Source of the DNA: Cellvibrio sp. KY-GH-1
GTDB lineage: Bacteria; Pseudomonadota; Gammaproteobacteria; Pseudomonadales; Cellvibrionaceae
NCBI RefSeq assembly: GCF_008806975.1
Contig: NZ_CP031728.1
Span: 2,046,001 to 2,110,000, forward strand
DNA length: 64,000 bases
Direction: 5' to 3'
Below, in pieces: positions 8,501 to 15,454 of the stretch. The stretch's first letter is position 1; the number at the start of each line of letters is the position of its first letter. The translations under genes were made by a program, and so were the position numbers. The notes under the pieces were generated by a model. It was not told the origin of the DNA. It saw only the letters and a list, made by a program, of their open reading frames with translations, and did not search any database.

Positions 8501-8931
8501 ACACTACTTGCAACACTGCTTGCTACGCTGCTGCTGGAGGCTGTACCGCCACATGCAACACCATTCAGTGTGTACCCAACTGGCGCCGCACCAGGGTTAG
8601 TTGCGATATAACCAAAAGAAACCGTACCACTTGCTGGAAGATTACCGTTGTAACCCACATTCTTCACACACACTTTATTGCCGGTCTGGGTATAGGTACC
8701 CTCCCACAGACTGGACACAGTTTCACTACCAGCAAAATTCCAGCACAATTCCCAACTGGTTTTAGCCGCGCCGGTATTGGTTACTGTTACTTTGTACTGG
8801 GCGCCTGAACCCCAGTTGTTTTCGGTTTGAAGGCCGATGCTACAAGCTCCCTGAGCAATTGCCGCACTTGAGGCCATAAGACCCAGGGCAATCCCGCTGG
8901 AGAGCATCGATACTTGCAGTAATTTTTTCAT
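5575..8931 (-). CDS. cbp2D: Cbp2D-like multidomain redox protein: CBM2, YceI, Fn3, cytochrome c, DUF1587/1595/1592/1588/1585
   Basis: Domains in order, numbered from the chosen start: signal peptide to about 27; CBM2 cellulose-binding module 30-128; polyserine linker; YceI/lipocalin-like domain 157-332 (isoprenoid-binding fold); fibronectin-III-like 345-433; second serine linker 437-467; cytochrome c with CYGCH at 486-490; then the planctomycete-type set, with LLTRAEYQRSVRDLV (DUF1587), RRPLSATE (DUF1595), SSPQFLYRSE (DUF1592), RGGILVSGAFM with CSNCH at 956-960 and GGMENFDATGR (DUF1588), and a DUF1585 tail. Two CXXCH sites predict at least two covalent hemes. C. japonicus Cbp2D has the same plan as I recall it and was linked to electron supply during cellulose oxidation. 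The start MKKLLQ at 8931 fits the signal peptide and lies 27 bases after the cbp2E stop. Electron transfer to lytic polysaccharide monooxygenases or another acceptor is inferred. Confidence 0.85.
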   Translation of the reverse strand: MKKLLQVSMLSSGIALGLMASSAAIAQGACSIGLQTENNWGSGAQYKVTVTNTGAAKTSWELCWNFAGSETVSSLWEGTYTQTGNKVCVKNVGYNGNLPASGTVSFGYIATNPGAAPVGYTLNGVACGGTASSSSVASSVASSVVSSASSSVAPVNAARWLLDTANSNFYFTSVKKSTAGVETPENFTFTQLQGTVSSSGLATLTIPLSSISTNNTVRDPRMQSMLFESAYLPNLHFTTQLDLAALDAQAPGSIKVQSVTGNLVLHGVVKSIVFDAVLMKHANNSISVSPRKPIVINSVDFDMAAGVEALRAIASLSTIGEKVPVYFKMFLKGDNPTNVPAISLPTAPITPSGLTGTVVASGTSLNWADVSSNETGFLVRRKGADGRWATASNLSANSVSYMDALTLSGSYDYKVLSYTDSIPSAATAPITLVIDNGSSSSASSTSVTSSVSSVSSSVRSSVGSSSSAGPIVGNAANGSSLWQQRCYGCHGDTEKFTDGSFAIPVNPNRAYYYQTKGEQLALRDYIAKYMPQGEAGSLTAQNAADLEAFLFTKRAPSDGIPDNSIASFSCPSTATAPGQRVLRLLTRAEYQRSVRDLVNYQQDVISRLPDDAISGAFQNNNQLLVDSARYTSYVSTAERIADDVATRWNAVLACTPGAAGCTDKLVTDLGQRIFRRPLSATEKTDYLALAKGTADGRTEAEGMKVALAAMLSSPQFLYRSELGELSSGSIYKLNAYEIATYLAYTFTGSTPDANLIAAAARGDLNTAAGIRAQAATLMNSANTKVLMGELVNRWLGTEKLATQNKVGVANFATLAGDMQLELGKNFSAAVLDSTSTFATVYNPNFTYVNQRLATHYGLTYSGTADADGFVKANTSDRGGILVSGAFMSRYARDNDANLITRAVAVRRKLMCQDIPEPPSGVSLDREALAKKHAAFFADPKTTERMIADKITEPTTCSNCHLEIINPLGGGMENFDATGRVRTSDLRGNAIDASAVFFSPYQKLQFTNDPDRVIYKPEIVFNGAKDLARLMVEQPDISKQAKACLATQFVSFSSGVSSLFLIDKDKTREVPFNMSDAEKTAYRCNIEKLTNVLNTSGPRAMLQEIPALDSVIYRQEWAR

Positions 8932-8958
8932 GATAATTTCTCTCTCTGCTTCATCCAA

Positions 8959-10059
8959 TTAACGGGCGTCATAGACGAGCGCAAAGTCCACAGGGACAGA
9001 GGCGTTGATCGAAGCAATTCCCACCGCTGCACGCAGAGCTTCCACGCCGTTAGTCAGGTTATAGGTTTCCGCTTTTACCAACACTGGCGGCAGGCTTTGC
9101 ACTACTACACGAGTCGCAGTCAGTTTTTGCACAGAGACTTTGGTAGTGATGTTCGCAGTTACACCGTGCAGGTTAAGGGTGGCAGTGATATCCGTTTGCG
9201 TCGCCTGGCCAACGGCCAAACCACTAATCAGGGTTGCAGGAACATTAACAGTCACTGTCGCGGTTGGATTAACCGCTGTTTCAAACAACAGATCGCGCAT
9301 ACGTTGGTCGCGCAATGCAATGCCGGTATTCACGGTATTCAAATCGATGGTCAGCGTGGCAACACCGGCTGCATTGATATCACCGCCAATACTGGTGAAG
9401 TTGTGAACTTCCAGATTGTGGGTATTTTTGGTGGTCGCGAAATTCAGGTAAGAGTCGGTGGCATTTAATGTCCAACCAACTGCCGCCACTGAGGACGATG
9501 AAGCAATTGAACTGGGTGTAGAACTGCTGCTCGGCGCAATGGAACTACTGGAACGCGAAGAACTGCTCGGTGCGATAGAACTGCTGGACGCAATGGAGCT
9601 GCTGGAGCGTGAAGAACTGCTAGACGCCAGAGAGCTGGAGCTGACGGAATTGCCACACAGGCTGCCCGTTATCACCGGTATCTCAGCGGCGGCAGCACCT
9701 TTGGTCCCTTGGAAACCAAAGGTAACACTGGCATTTGGCTGGAGAGCGCCGTTCCAACCCGCATTTTTAGCGGTGTAAGGATTGGTGCCGGTTAACGTGG
9801 TGTCATACGCGCTGGTGATGCGATTATCGCCCGCATATTGCCAACTCACGCTCCAGTTGCTCACCGCCGCTGCGGTTTCGTTGGTTATTTTTATCGTGCC
9901 TGTAAATCCATTACTCCATTGGCTAACTGTGTACACACAGGCGGCATGGGCATGGATGGAAAGCGTGGATACAGCCAGTGATAACCCAAGCGCCCCCAGA
10001 GTGCGAGATAACACACCCAAAGGACGAGGGTTCTTCGCTGAGGCTTTAAAGCTACTCAT
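8959..10059 (-). CDS. cbp2E: Cbp2E-like protein: CBM2, polyserine linker, YceI domain
   Basis: A long signal region ends at AHAA (about residue 40). A CBM2 follows at 41-135, with Cys41 and Cys135 bracketing it and tryptophans of the binding face (W48, W69, W102). Residues 137-192 are an SSSS/IASS/RSSS linker typical of Cellvibrio secreted enzymes. The C-terminal 195-366 is a YceI-like domain closely parallel to that of the downstream protein. YceI domains bind polyisoprenoids such as ubiquinone; C. japonicus Cbp2E was implicated in redox chemistry on cellulose. There is no heme motif. The ATG at 10059 has a GAGGA site. It heads the cbp2E-cbp2D-DUF1552 unit; the upstream gene ends before a terminator-like hairpin. 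Confidence 0.85.
   Translation of the reverse strand: MSSFKASAKNPRPLGVLSRTLGALGLSLAVSTLSIHAHAACVYTVSQWSNGFTGTIKITNETAAAVSNWSVSWQYAGDNRITSAYDTTLTGTNPYTAKNAGWNGALQPNASVTFGFQGTKGAAAAEIPVITGSLCGNSVSSSSLASSSSSRSSSSIASSSSIAPSSSSRSSSSIAPSSSSTPSSIASSSSVAAVGWTLNATDSYLNFATTKNTHNLEVHNFTSIGGDINAAGVATLTIDLNTVNTGIALRDQRMRDLLFETAVNPTATVTVNVPATLISGLAVGQATQTDITATLNLHGVTANITTKVSVQKLTATRVVVQSLPPVLVKAETYNLTNGVEALRAAVGIASINASVPVDFALVYDAR
9484..9651 (-). repeat. Degenerate repeat encoding the Cbp2E serine linker
   Basis: Short imperfect repeats of serine codons with interspersed Ala, Ile, Arg and Pro encode residues 137-192 of Cbp2E. Such linkers separate binding and functional modules in Cellvibrio extracellular proteins. 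The repetition also creates a long meaningless open frame on the opposite strand. Confidence 0.8.
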
Positions 10060-10215
10060 AATGCGTTCCTCGAAGAAAAACCGAAAACAATCGGCGGGGA
10101 TTAACGGTTGTTGCCAAGCCAGTTATTGGTTGTTATTAAGTCGACTGAACAGCAAGTCGAAACTAGAGCTACATCAACACATCACGGCTATTACTGACGT
10201 GCCGCGGTGGTCCAC

Positions 10216-10236
10216 AAAAGCCGGCAAATTGCCGGC
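10216..10236 (-). terminator. Terminator-like hairpin after the membrane-protein gene
   Basis: GCCGGC arms at 10220-10225 and 10231-10236 form a hairpin on the minus strand, followed by TTTTG. It lies 8 bases beyond the stop of the membrane-protein gene, which suggests that cbp2E has its own promoter in the 10060-10215 interval. The T-run is short. Confidence 0.5.
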
Positions 10237-10243
10237 AAATTCC

Positions 10244-10861
10244 TTAATCAAATTTGCGTGAAGCGTTTACGGGTAGTTGCTCGGAAATACGCTCTGACAA
10301 GGTTGTCATTTGAGTCTGATTTTTACGCATCCCGCGCAATACCTCACCCGCCACAATGAAAGCGCACACCAATAGGCCGGAATAGATAAACATCACGTAG
10401 CTATAATCCACGGCGTAATTCCATGGCCGCGCGATACCCAGATAGCAGGCAAACAACCAGGACACAGAAGACACTGCGCCCGTCAGGGCAACCAGAACCT
10501 GGTCTACAGAAGGCTGCCCCAGCAACCCACGGGTGGAGATAACGCGGGGAAAACTAAAGTAATGCAATGCAATACCGTTAACGGTAAGCACTGACACGAC
10601 CGTGAACTTCGCCCAAAGCTTTTCATTCAGCAAATACTGCTGCGGGTTTTCCAAATAACCCAATAACACCAGCGCCAGGCCGGAAATCCATAACAGCACC
10701 AGGGCAATAAACATAATGTCGGCTGCTTTTGTGAGCTCCCGCACCGCTGAGTCAGACAAACGTCCACCACGAGTCTTAGCCAACGCCAAGTCTTGAATCA
10801 GCAATAAGCCCACAGCAACGCAGGCAGCCAATAAATGTGCATAAACAATCAGGGTTTTCAT
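10244..10861 (-). CDS. Uncharacterised polytopic membrane protein (CopD/DUF2269-like topology)
   Basis: The 205-residue product has about five hydrophobic segments, near residues 5-23, 47-68, 84-103, 122-142 and 152-173, and a short basic C-terminal tail. His9 in the first helix and the KLWAKFTVV segment before the third resemble small membrane redox or copper-handling proteins of the CopD/DUF2269 type, but I do not recognise the family with certainty. No signal for cleavage is seen. It lies immediately upstream of the cbp2E-cbp2D cluster in the same direction, so it may serve the same redox pathway; the intervening hairpin argues that transcription is at least partly separate. Confidence 0.6.
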   Translation of the reverse strand: MKTLIVYAHLLAACVAVGLLLIQDLALAKTRGGRLSDSAVRELTKAADIMFIALVLLWISGLALVLLGYLENPQQYLLNEKLWAKFTVVSVLTVNGIALHYFSFPRVISTRGLLGQPSVDQVLVALTGAVSSVSWLFACYLGIARPWNYAVDYSYVMFIYSGLLVCAFIVAGEVLRGMRKNQTQMTTLSERISEQLPVNASRKFD

Positions 10862-11406
10862 CGTTCGCGCCTTATCGTGTGAATGTGTTGTTGTAATGAG
10901 CTGATTTTCGGGTGTAGAAAAACCGCCGAAGCATCAACCGCCAGTTGGCTCACATCGAGTAAATGACATTCAAATACAGCTGGGTGGCGAAACGGAAAAG
11001 AGCAATAAAATCAATCTATTGTCTTTTTTGGCTTTCTCTCGTTATCGCACGGTTTGTGGTTTCTTGTGCCACTTATAACAATCGGCACTTTTTTCTTATA
11101 ACCAAAAATCGTATTTTCCGGTTTGTAAATTATTTTCTTCTTATTGTTAATCAGTATCTCATATTGAAAATAATTTTCTAGAGGGTAAATAAAATATTCT
11201 TTACTGAAAAGTGGTATTTGTTCACAAATATGCAACTTTACGCGTCAAACCTATTGCTATCTGATGCGACAGTTAGGATCAATAGGATAAATATTGCTCA
11301 TGAACGAGAATCAATGGCAAGAACCAATGCCCGGAGAGTACAAACGGGGAAGTTATAAACGGAAATAAATACCAGCAGCCAAGAAAATTAATTTCTTCTA
11401 GTGAGA
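10862..11406. other. AT-rich intergenic region
   Basis: The 545 bases between the membrane-protein gene and tadA are strikingly AT-rich at 11000-11240. Open frames on both strands there (72 and 74 codons) have no recognisable motif and hydrophobic/lysine-rich AT-driven composition; I do not accept them as genes. The left part presumably holds the promoter of the 10861 gene. One very short frame at 11300-11368 is listed separately. Confidence 0.5.
11300..11368 (+). CDS. Possible 22-codon microprotein
   Basis: An ATG preceded by AGGATAAAT opens a 22-codon frame for a hydrophilic peptide (MNENQWQEPMPGEYKRGSY and a short basic end). No family is recognised. The ribosome site is rather far (about 10 bases) and the frame is short enough to be chance. 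It stands alone in an intergenic region, facing the end of tadA. Confidence 0.15.
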   Translation: MNENQWQEPMPGEYKRGSYKRK

Positions 11407-11916
11407 TTAATTTTCAGATGATTTTTCTTTTCGTTTTTGTGCGCGACGCTGCGCAAAAAACTGACTGAGTTGATGTTGACACTGCTCTGCCAAAAGTCCG
11501 CGGGAATAATTAATACGATGATTAAAAAAATCGCTTCCCAACAATTGAGCCTTGCTCACCACGGCACCGGCTTTTGGTTCCGTTGTACCAAACACCAAAC
11601 GTGCGATACGCGCGTGCACTAAAGCACCCACGCACATAGTGCACGGCTCAAGCGTTACGTAAATGGTTGAATCAATTAAACGATAATTTTCTATATGTTT
11701 CGCTGCCTGGCGCAATGCGACAACTTCCGCGTGCGCCGTTGGATCATTGCTAGTAATCGGCTGATTAAAACCTTCCCCCAGAATAGCCCCGTTTTTTACG
11801 ATAACGGCACCTACAGGTACTTCACCTAGCGCTTCGCCTTTTGCAGCGAGTTGGATAGCATATTCCATCCAGCGAATATCATCTGCCGAATAATTTGCGA
11901 CTGAATCGTTGTTCAC
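11407..11916 (-). CDS. tadA: tRNA-specific adenosine deaminase TadA
   Basis: The deaminase zinc motifs are HAEV (catalytic glutamate) and PCTMC, spaced as in TadA. MEYAIQLAAKGEALGEVPVGAV is the typical start of the domain. The enzyme converts wobble adenosine 34 of tRNA-Arg(ACG) to inosine. Length (169) is usual. Its start overlaps the end of the DUF1653 gene by 4 bases, indicating translational coupling in a CoA-transferase-DUF1653-tadA unit. Confidence 0.95.
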   Translation of the reverse strand: MNNDSVANYSADDIRWMEYAIQLAAKGEALGEVPVGAVIVKNGAILGEGFNQPITSNDPTAHAEVVALRQAAKHIENYRLIDSTIYVTLEPCTMCVGALVHARIARLVFGTTEPKAGAVVSKAQLLGSDFFNHRINYSRGLLAEQCQHQLSQFFAQRRAQKRKEKSSEN

Positions 11917-12197
11917 GAATTACTTTCTCTCGCCCTATTATCTCTCACCACAGGCGCGAGATAATTTTCCTGCTCGGCAACCGTTAATTCGCGCACAAAG
12001 CGAAAACGTGGAATAGTTTCCCCCGCTAACTCGACAGTTTCAGCAAACATGTCCAGTGGGCGCACCCACCAGGAATAGTCGCCGTACAAACAGCGATAAA
12101 AAACCAAAGGCTCACGGGTTTCACTGTGAGTGGCAACCTGAAACACAAAATAATCATTGCCTTTGTAATGGCGATATAAACCGGGTTTGAGATTCAT
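11913..12197 (-). CDS. DUF1653 domain protein
   Basis: The 94-residue product is essentially one DUF1653 domain: LKPGLYRHYKGNDYFV, then SETREPLVFYRCLYGDYSWWVRPLDMF. It is a small cytoplasmic protein rich in aromatic residues; the biochemical role of the family is unknown. It begins one base before the CoA-transferase stop and overlaps tadA by 4 bases, so it is certainly co-transcribed. Confidence 0.88.
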   Translation of the reverse strand: MNLKPGLYRHYKGNDYFVFQVATHSETREPLVFYRCLYGDYSWWVRPLDMFAETVELAGETIPRFRFVRELTVAEQENYLAPVVRDNRARESNS

Positions 12198-13403
12198 CTA
12201 AATAATACCTGCGGACTTTAATTCCTGAATTTTTTCTGGCGAAAAATCCAATAGCGATTGTAAAATTTCCTGAGTGTGACTACCCACATTGCCACCTGGC
12301 CAATCGGTGCGCCCCGGTGTATCGGAAAGTTTAGGCAGGATTGCCGGAATTTTTAATGGCTTGCCATTGATTTCCACCGATTCAAACATACCACGCTCAT
12401 TAAAGTGTGGGTCAGCAAACATATCGTGCACATTATAAATCGGCCCGGCAGGAACAAGCGCCACCTCAAGTAATTGTAAAATGTCATCAGCGTCTTTGCT
12501 CATGCACCAGGCAGCCAGTGCATTGTCAATTTCCAACTCATGTTTTACCCGACCGGCATTATTTGCCATGCGCGGATCATGCGCCATCTCCGGGTGCCCT
12601 GCTACTTCCATCAAGCGCTGAAAAATGGAATCACCGTTACCGCCAATAACAACATATTTTCCGTTTTTGCAGCGATAGGTATTGGTGGGCACAATCCCGG
12701 TCACCGTAGTACCCGAAGGCTCGCGAATCACGCCGGCCCCGGAAAATTCCGGCACTACGGCTTCCATCAAATTAAACATGGATTCATAAAGGGCAACATC
12801 AACCACCTGCCCCTCACCCGAATTACGCTCGCGCTCCAGCAACGCCAAAGCAATTCCCAAAGCGGCGTGAATGCCGGAAATAGTATCGCCAATACTTAAA
12901 TTGGGGCGCACCGGTGCCTGATCTGGAAATCCATTGACATAACGAAAGCCACTCATACCCTCACACACAGAAGCAAAACCCGGCTTAGTTGCATAAGGAC
13001 CGGTTTGGCCATAACCGGAAATACGCGCATAAACAATTTTAGGGTTAGTCTTTTTAATTTCTTCTGGACCCAAGCCCCAACTTTCCATCACGCCCGGACG
13101 AAAATTCTCGATTACTACATCAGCGCTATCAATTAATTGCCGCGCAATCTTCTGAGCTTCCGGTTTTTTTAAATCGAGCGTAATACTTTTTTTGTTGCGC
13201 CCAATACTACGCCACCAATGGGATGTACCGTTTTCCAACACGCGCCAACCACGAATAGGGTCACCTTCAGGCGGTTCTATTTTTATCACTTCCGCACCGA
13301 AGTAACCGAGCATACACCCCGCAAAAGGACCGGCAAGCAGCTGGCCAATCTCAATAACGCGAACGCCATCCAACGGGCGACGACTATTTAATAAACTTTG
13401 CAT
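12198..13403 (-). CDS. Class III CoA-transferase (CaiB/BaiF family)
   Basis: The N-terminus PLDGVRVIEIGQLLAGPFAGCMLGYFGAEVIKIEPPEGDP is the family hallmark, and the aspartate of LSIGDTISG corresponds to the catalytic residue that forms the aspartyl-CoA anhydride. Length 401 is normal. The family moves CoA between carboxylic acids such as succinate, glutarate, oxalate or carnitine; the substrate cannot be told. A dehydrogenase partner, as in glutarate or carnitine operons, is missing. It leads the unit that continues into the DUF1653 gene and tadA. Confidence 0.9.
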   Translation of the reverse strand: MQSLLNSRRPLDGVRVIEIGQLLAGPFAGCMLGYFGAEVIKIEPPEGDPIRGWRVLENGTSHWWRSIGRNKKSITLDLKKPEAQKIARQLIDSADVVIENFRPGVMESWGLGPEEIKKTNPKIVYARISGYGQTGPYATKPGFASVCEGMSGFRYVNGFPDQAPVRPNLSIGDTISGIHAALGIALALLERERNSGEGQVVDVALYESMFNLMEAVVPEFSGAGVIREPSGTTVTGIVPTNTYRCKNGKYVVIGGNGDSIFQRLMEVAGHPEMAHDPRMANNAGRVKHELEIDNALAAWCMSKDADDILQLLEVALVPAGPIYNVHDMFADPHFNERGMFESVEINGKPLKIPAILPKLSDTPGRTDWPGGNVGSHTQEILQSLLDFSPEKIQELKSAGII

Positions 13404-13614
13404 TATTTATTTCCTTACGAAGCCCTTAACCAGCAGAATAGGATTAACTATGATATACCATATGAGGCATGGATTCCGGTTCGAGCCTACAAGGGTGAAG
13501 TATGCAAAAAGCAAAACATGTTTTGCGTATACTGAACGACCGCAATTTATTGCCGGCAGGTCCCGAAGGGTATTCACGGCGAGTCTTGCATAGTTAATCC
13601 GATTCTGCTGGTTG

Positions 13615-14592
13615 TCACTCCAAGTTAAGAACAATTTTTCCAATATGCTGATTCGATTCCATCCGCCGATGGGCATCAACTACTTGTGCAAATGAAAATA
13701 CCGAATCGATTACTGGTTTAATTTTTTTCGCCGCAAAAAATGGCCAAACCCTAAACTCCAACTCTTGCGCAATTTTTGCTTTTGCTACAGCAGACTGAGC
13801 GCGCAAGGTAGAACCGGTTAAGGTTAAACGTTTTAACATTATCGGCATCAAATCGATATTCACTTTACTGCCATTTAAAAAAGCAATACTTACAATGCGC
13901 CCCTCTTTTGCGGCAGCAGAAAAGTTACGTTGGATATAATCACCACCGACCATATCCAAGATCACATTGGCACCCTGGCCAGCAGTTAGCTGTTTAACAA
14001 CCGCGACAAAATCCTGCGTGCGATAATTAATGGCCACTGCCCCCAAAGCGGTAATGGCCGCGCACTTTTCTGCACTACTTGCCGTAGCTATTACGTTAAC
14101 ACCAAAAGCGACCGCCAATTGTATAGCGCAAACGCCAATACCACTGGTGCCGCCGTGAATCAACAGAGTTTCTCCAGCCATTATTTGCGCGCGCTGAAAC
14201 AAGTTGTGCCACACGGTAAAAAAAGTTTCCGGTAGCGTAGCGGCTTCAACGAAAGAAAATGATTCAGGAATTGGTAAACACTGGGCTTCCGGTGCAAGGG
14301 CATATTCAGCATATCCACCCCCGTTAACCAATGCGCAAACTTTATCGCCCACTTGCCAACGAGCAACCTGATCACCACACGCAACAATTTCGCCCGCCAC
14401 TTCCAAACCGAGAATTGGCGATGCATCTGCTGGCGGTGGGTATAAGCCCTGGCGCTGTAAAATGTCCGGTCGATTAATGCCGGCGGCGTGAACGCGAAGT
14501 AAAACTTCATTCGATTTAGGCACAGGAACTTCACCTTCATCGATAAAAAGTTGAGTGGCATCGCCGGGAGTTTTTAATTGAATAAATTTCAT
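13615..14592 (-). CDS. NAD(P)H:quinone oxidoreductase, zinc-independent MDR superfamily
   Basis: The start (MKFIQLKTPGDATQLFIDEGEVPVP shortened family form), AAGINRPDILQRQGLYPPP and PILGLEVAGEIV mark the PIG3/TP53I3-like quinone oxidoreductase group. The Rossmann nucleotide site is HGGTSGIGVCAIQLA. Zinc-binding cysteines of alcohol dehydrogenases are absent. The likely reaction is NADPH-dependent reduction of quinones or enones. It lies between pdxH and the CoA-transferase, with 211 bases before the latter, so probably its own unit. Confidence 0.9.
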   Translation of the reverse strand: MKFIQLKTPGDATQLFIDEGEVPVPKSNEVLLRVHAAGINRPDILQRQGLYPPPADASPILGLEVAGEIVACGDQVARWQVGDKVCALVNGGGYAEYALAPEAQCLPIPESFSFVEAATLPETFFTVWHNLFQRAQIMAGETLLIHGGTSGIGVCAIQLAVAFGVNVIATASSAEKCAAITALGAVAINYRTQDFVAVVKQLTAGQGANVILDMVGGDYIQRNFSAAAKEGRIVSIAFLNGSKVNIDLMPIMLKRLTLTGSTLRAQSAVAKAKIAQELEFRVWPFFAAKKIKPVIDSVFSFAQVVDAHRRMESNQHIGKIVLNLE

Positions 14593-14643
14593 TTTTTGGG
14601 CGAATATAGTTCAGCGTTTTTAGGTGTTTATTGACGTTGCTTT

Positions 14644-14683
14644 GTTGGGTTACGGTACTCGTGTAACTCGTACCTAACCCAAC
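14644..14683. repeat. REP-like imperfect inverted repeat
   Basis: GTTGGGTTA-C-GGTAC pairs with GTACC-TAACCCAAC, a 14-pair stem interrupted by one bulged base, with an 11-base loop. GTTGGGTTA/TAACCCAAC arms resemble dispersed extragenic palindromes seen in many gammaproteobacteria. It lies between pdxH and the quinone oxidoreductase gene and may also stabilise or end the pdxH transcript. Confidence 0.5.
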
Positions 14684-14709
14684 CTACGTTAGTGCCATGA
14701 TTGTACCTA

Positions 14710-15354
14710 TCATGGTTCCAAACGTTGGATGAACCAGGAGTTATCCGTCTGCAAGTTGTATTGAAAACGATCATGCAGACGCGCCGCACCACCCTGCCAG
14801 AATTCAATTTGGTGAGGATTAACACGGAAGCCACCCCAAAAGTCCGGCACCGGAATTTCACCCTTGGCGAATTTATTCTTCATGGATTCGAATTGCTGCA
14901 TTAACAGCGCACGCGATGATATAGGTTTGCTTTGTTGGGACGCCCATGCACCCAGTTGGCTATCACGCGGGCGGGTTACAAAATATTTCAAAACCTCTGC
15001 CGCCGACAATTGCTCAACCACACCGCAAACTTTCACTTGCCGCTCCAGAAAATACCAGGGGAAATGCAAACTGATTTTGGGGTTTTGTTTCAACTCCTGG
15101 GCTTTGCGACTATTCAGGTTGGTGTAAAACACAAAACCTCTTTCATCCATGTGCTTTAGCAGCACAATGCGCTGGGAAGGTTGCCCAGTCGCATCAACCG
15201 TCGCCACTGTCATCGCATTGGGATCTGGCAAGCCGGATTTAATGGTCTGCTCCATCCAACGCTGAAATTGTTCGAATGGGCTAGCCGCGAGATCCGTAAA
15301 CTCCAATCCACCTTGGGTGTATTCGCGACGAAAATCTTCCAGCTTTAATTCCAT
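14710..15354 (-). CDS. pdxH: Pyridoxamine 5'-phosphate oxidase PdxH
   Basis: The 214-residue protein starts [17 protein letters not shown] and contains [35 protein letters not shown] (FMN-binding strands), [11 protein letters not shown] and the C-terminal signature around [15 protein letters not shown], ending RLEP as in other PdxH proteins. It oxidises pyridoxamine or pyridoxine phosphate to pyridoxal phosphate with FMN and oxygen. It appears monocistronic. Confidence 0.95.
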   Translation of the reverse strand: MELKLEDFRREYTQGGLEFTDLAASPFEQFQRWMEQTIKSGLPDPNAMTVATVDATGQPSQRIVLLKHMDERGFVFYTNLNSRKAQELKQNPKISLHFPWYFLERQVKVCGVVEQLSAAEVLKYFVTRPRDSQLGAWASQQSKPISSRALLMQQFESMKNKFAKGEIPVPDFWGGFRVNPHQIEFWQGGAARLHDRFQYNLQTDNSWFIQRLEP

Positions 15355-15454
15355 ACGACAACTCCACCAAATTCATCAATTAAAGATAGCAGTATGCGCA
15401 AACAAAAAAAGGCACTGAATGCCGTGCCTTTTTCAGCGCGCCAGATACCGCCAG

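Noticed and set aside
9458..9778. Plus-strand frame rich in Glu and Leu opposite cbp2E
   Set aside because: It is the mirror of the serine-codon repeat in the Cbp2E linker.
10963..11235. 72- and 74-codon frames on opposite strands in the AT-rich patch
   Set aside because: They overlap each other, have no ribosome site of note and no recognisable motif.
13479..13488. GGTTCGAGCC, reminiscent of a tRNA T-loop
   Set aside because: The flanking bases do not form a T-stem, and no acceptor, D or anticodon arm can be folded around it.
13407..13679. Minus-strand frame of 90 codons between the CoA-transferase and the quinone oxidoreductase
   Set aside because: It runs into the 3' end of the oxidoreductase gene in another frame and has no family features.
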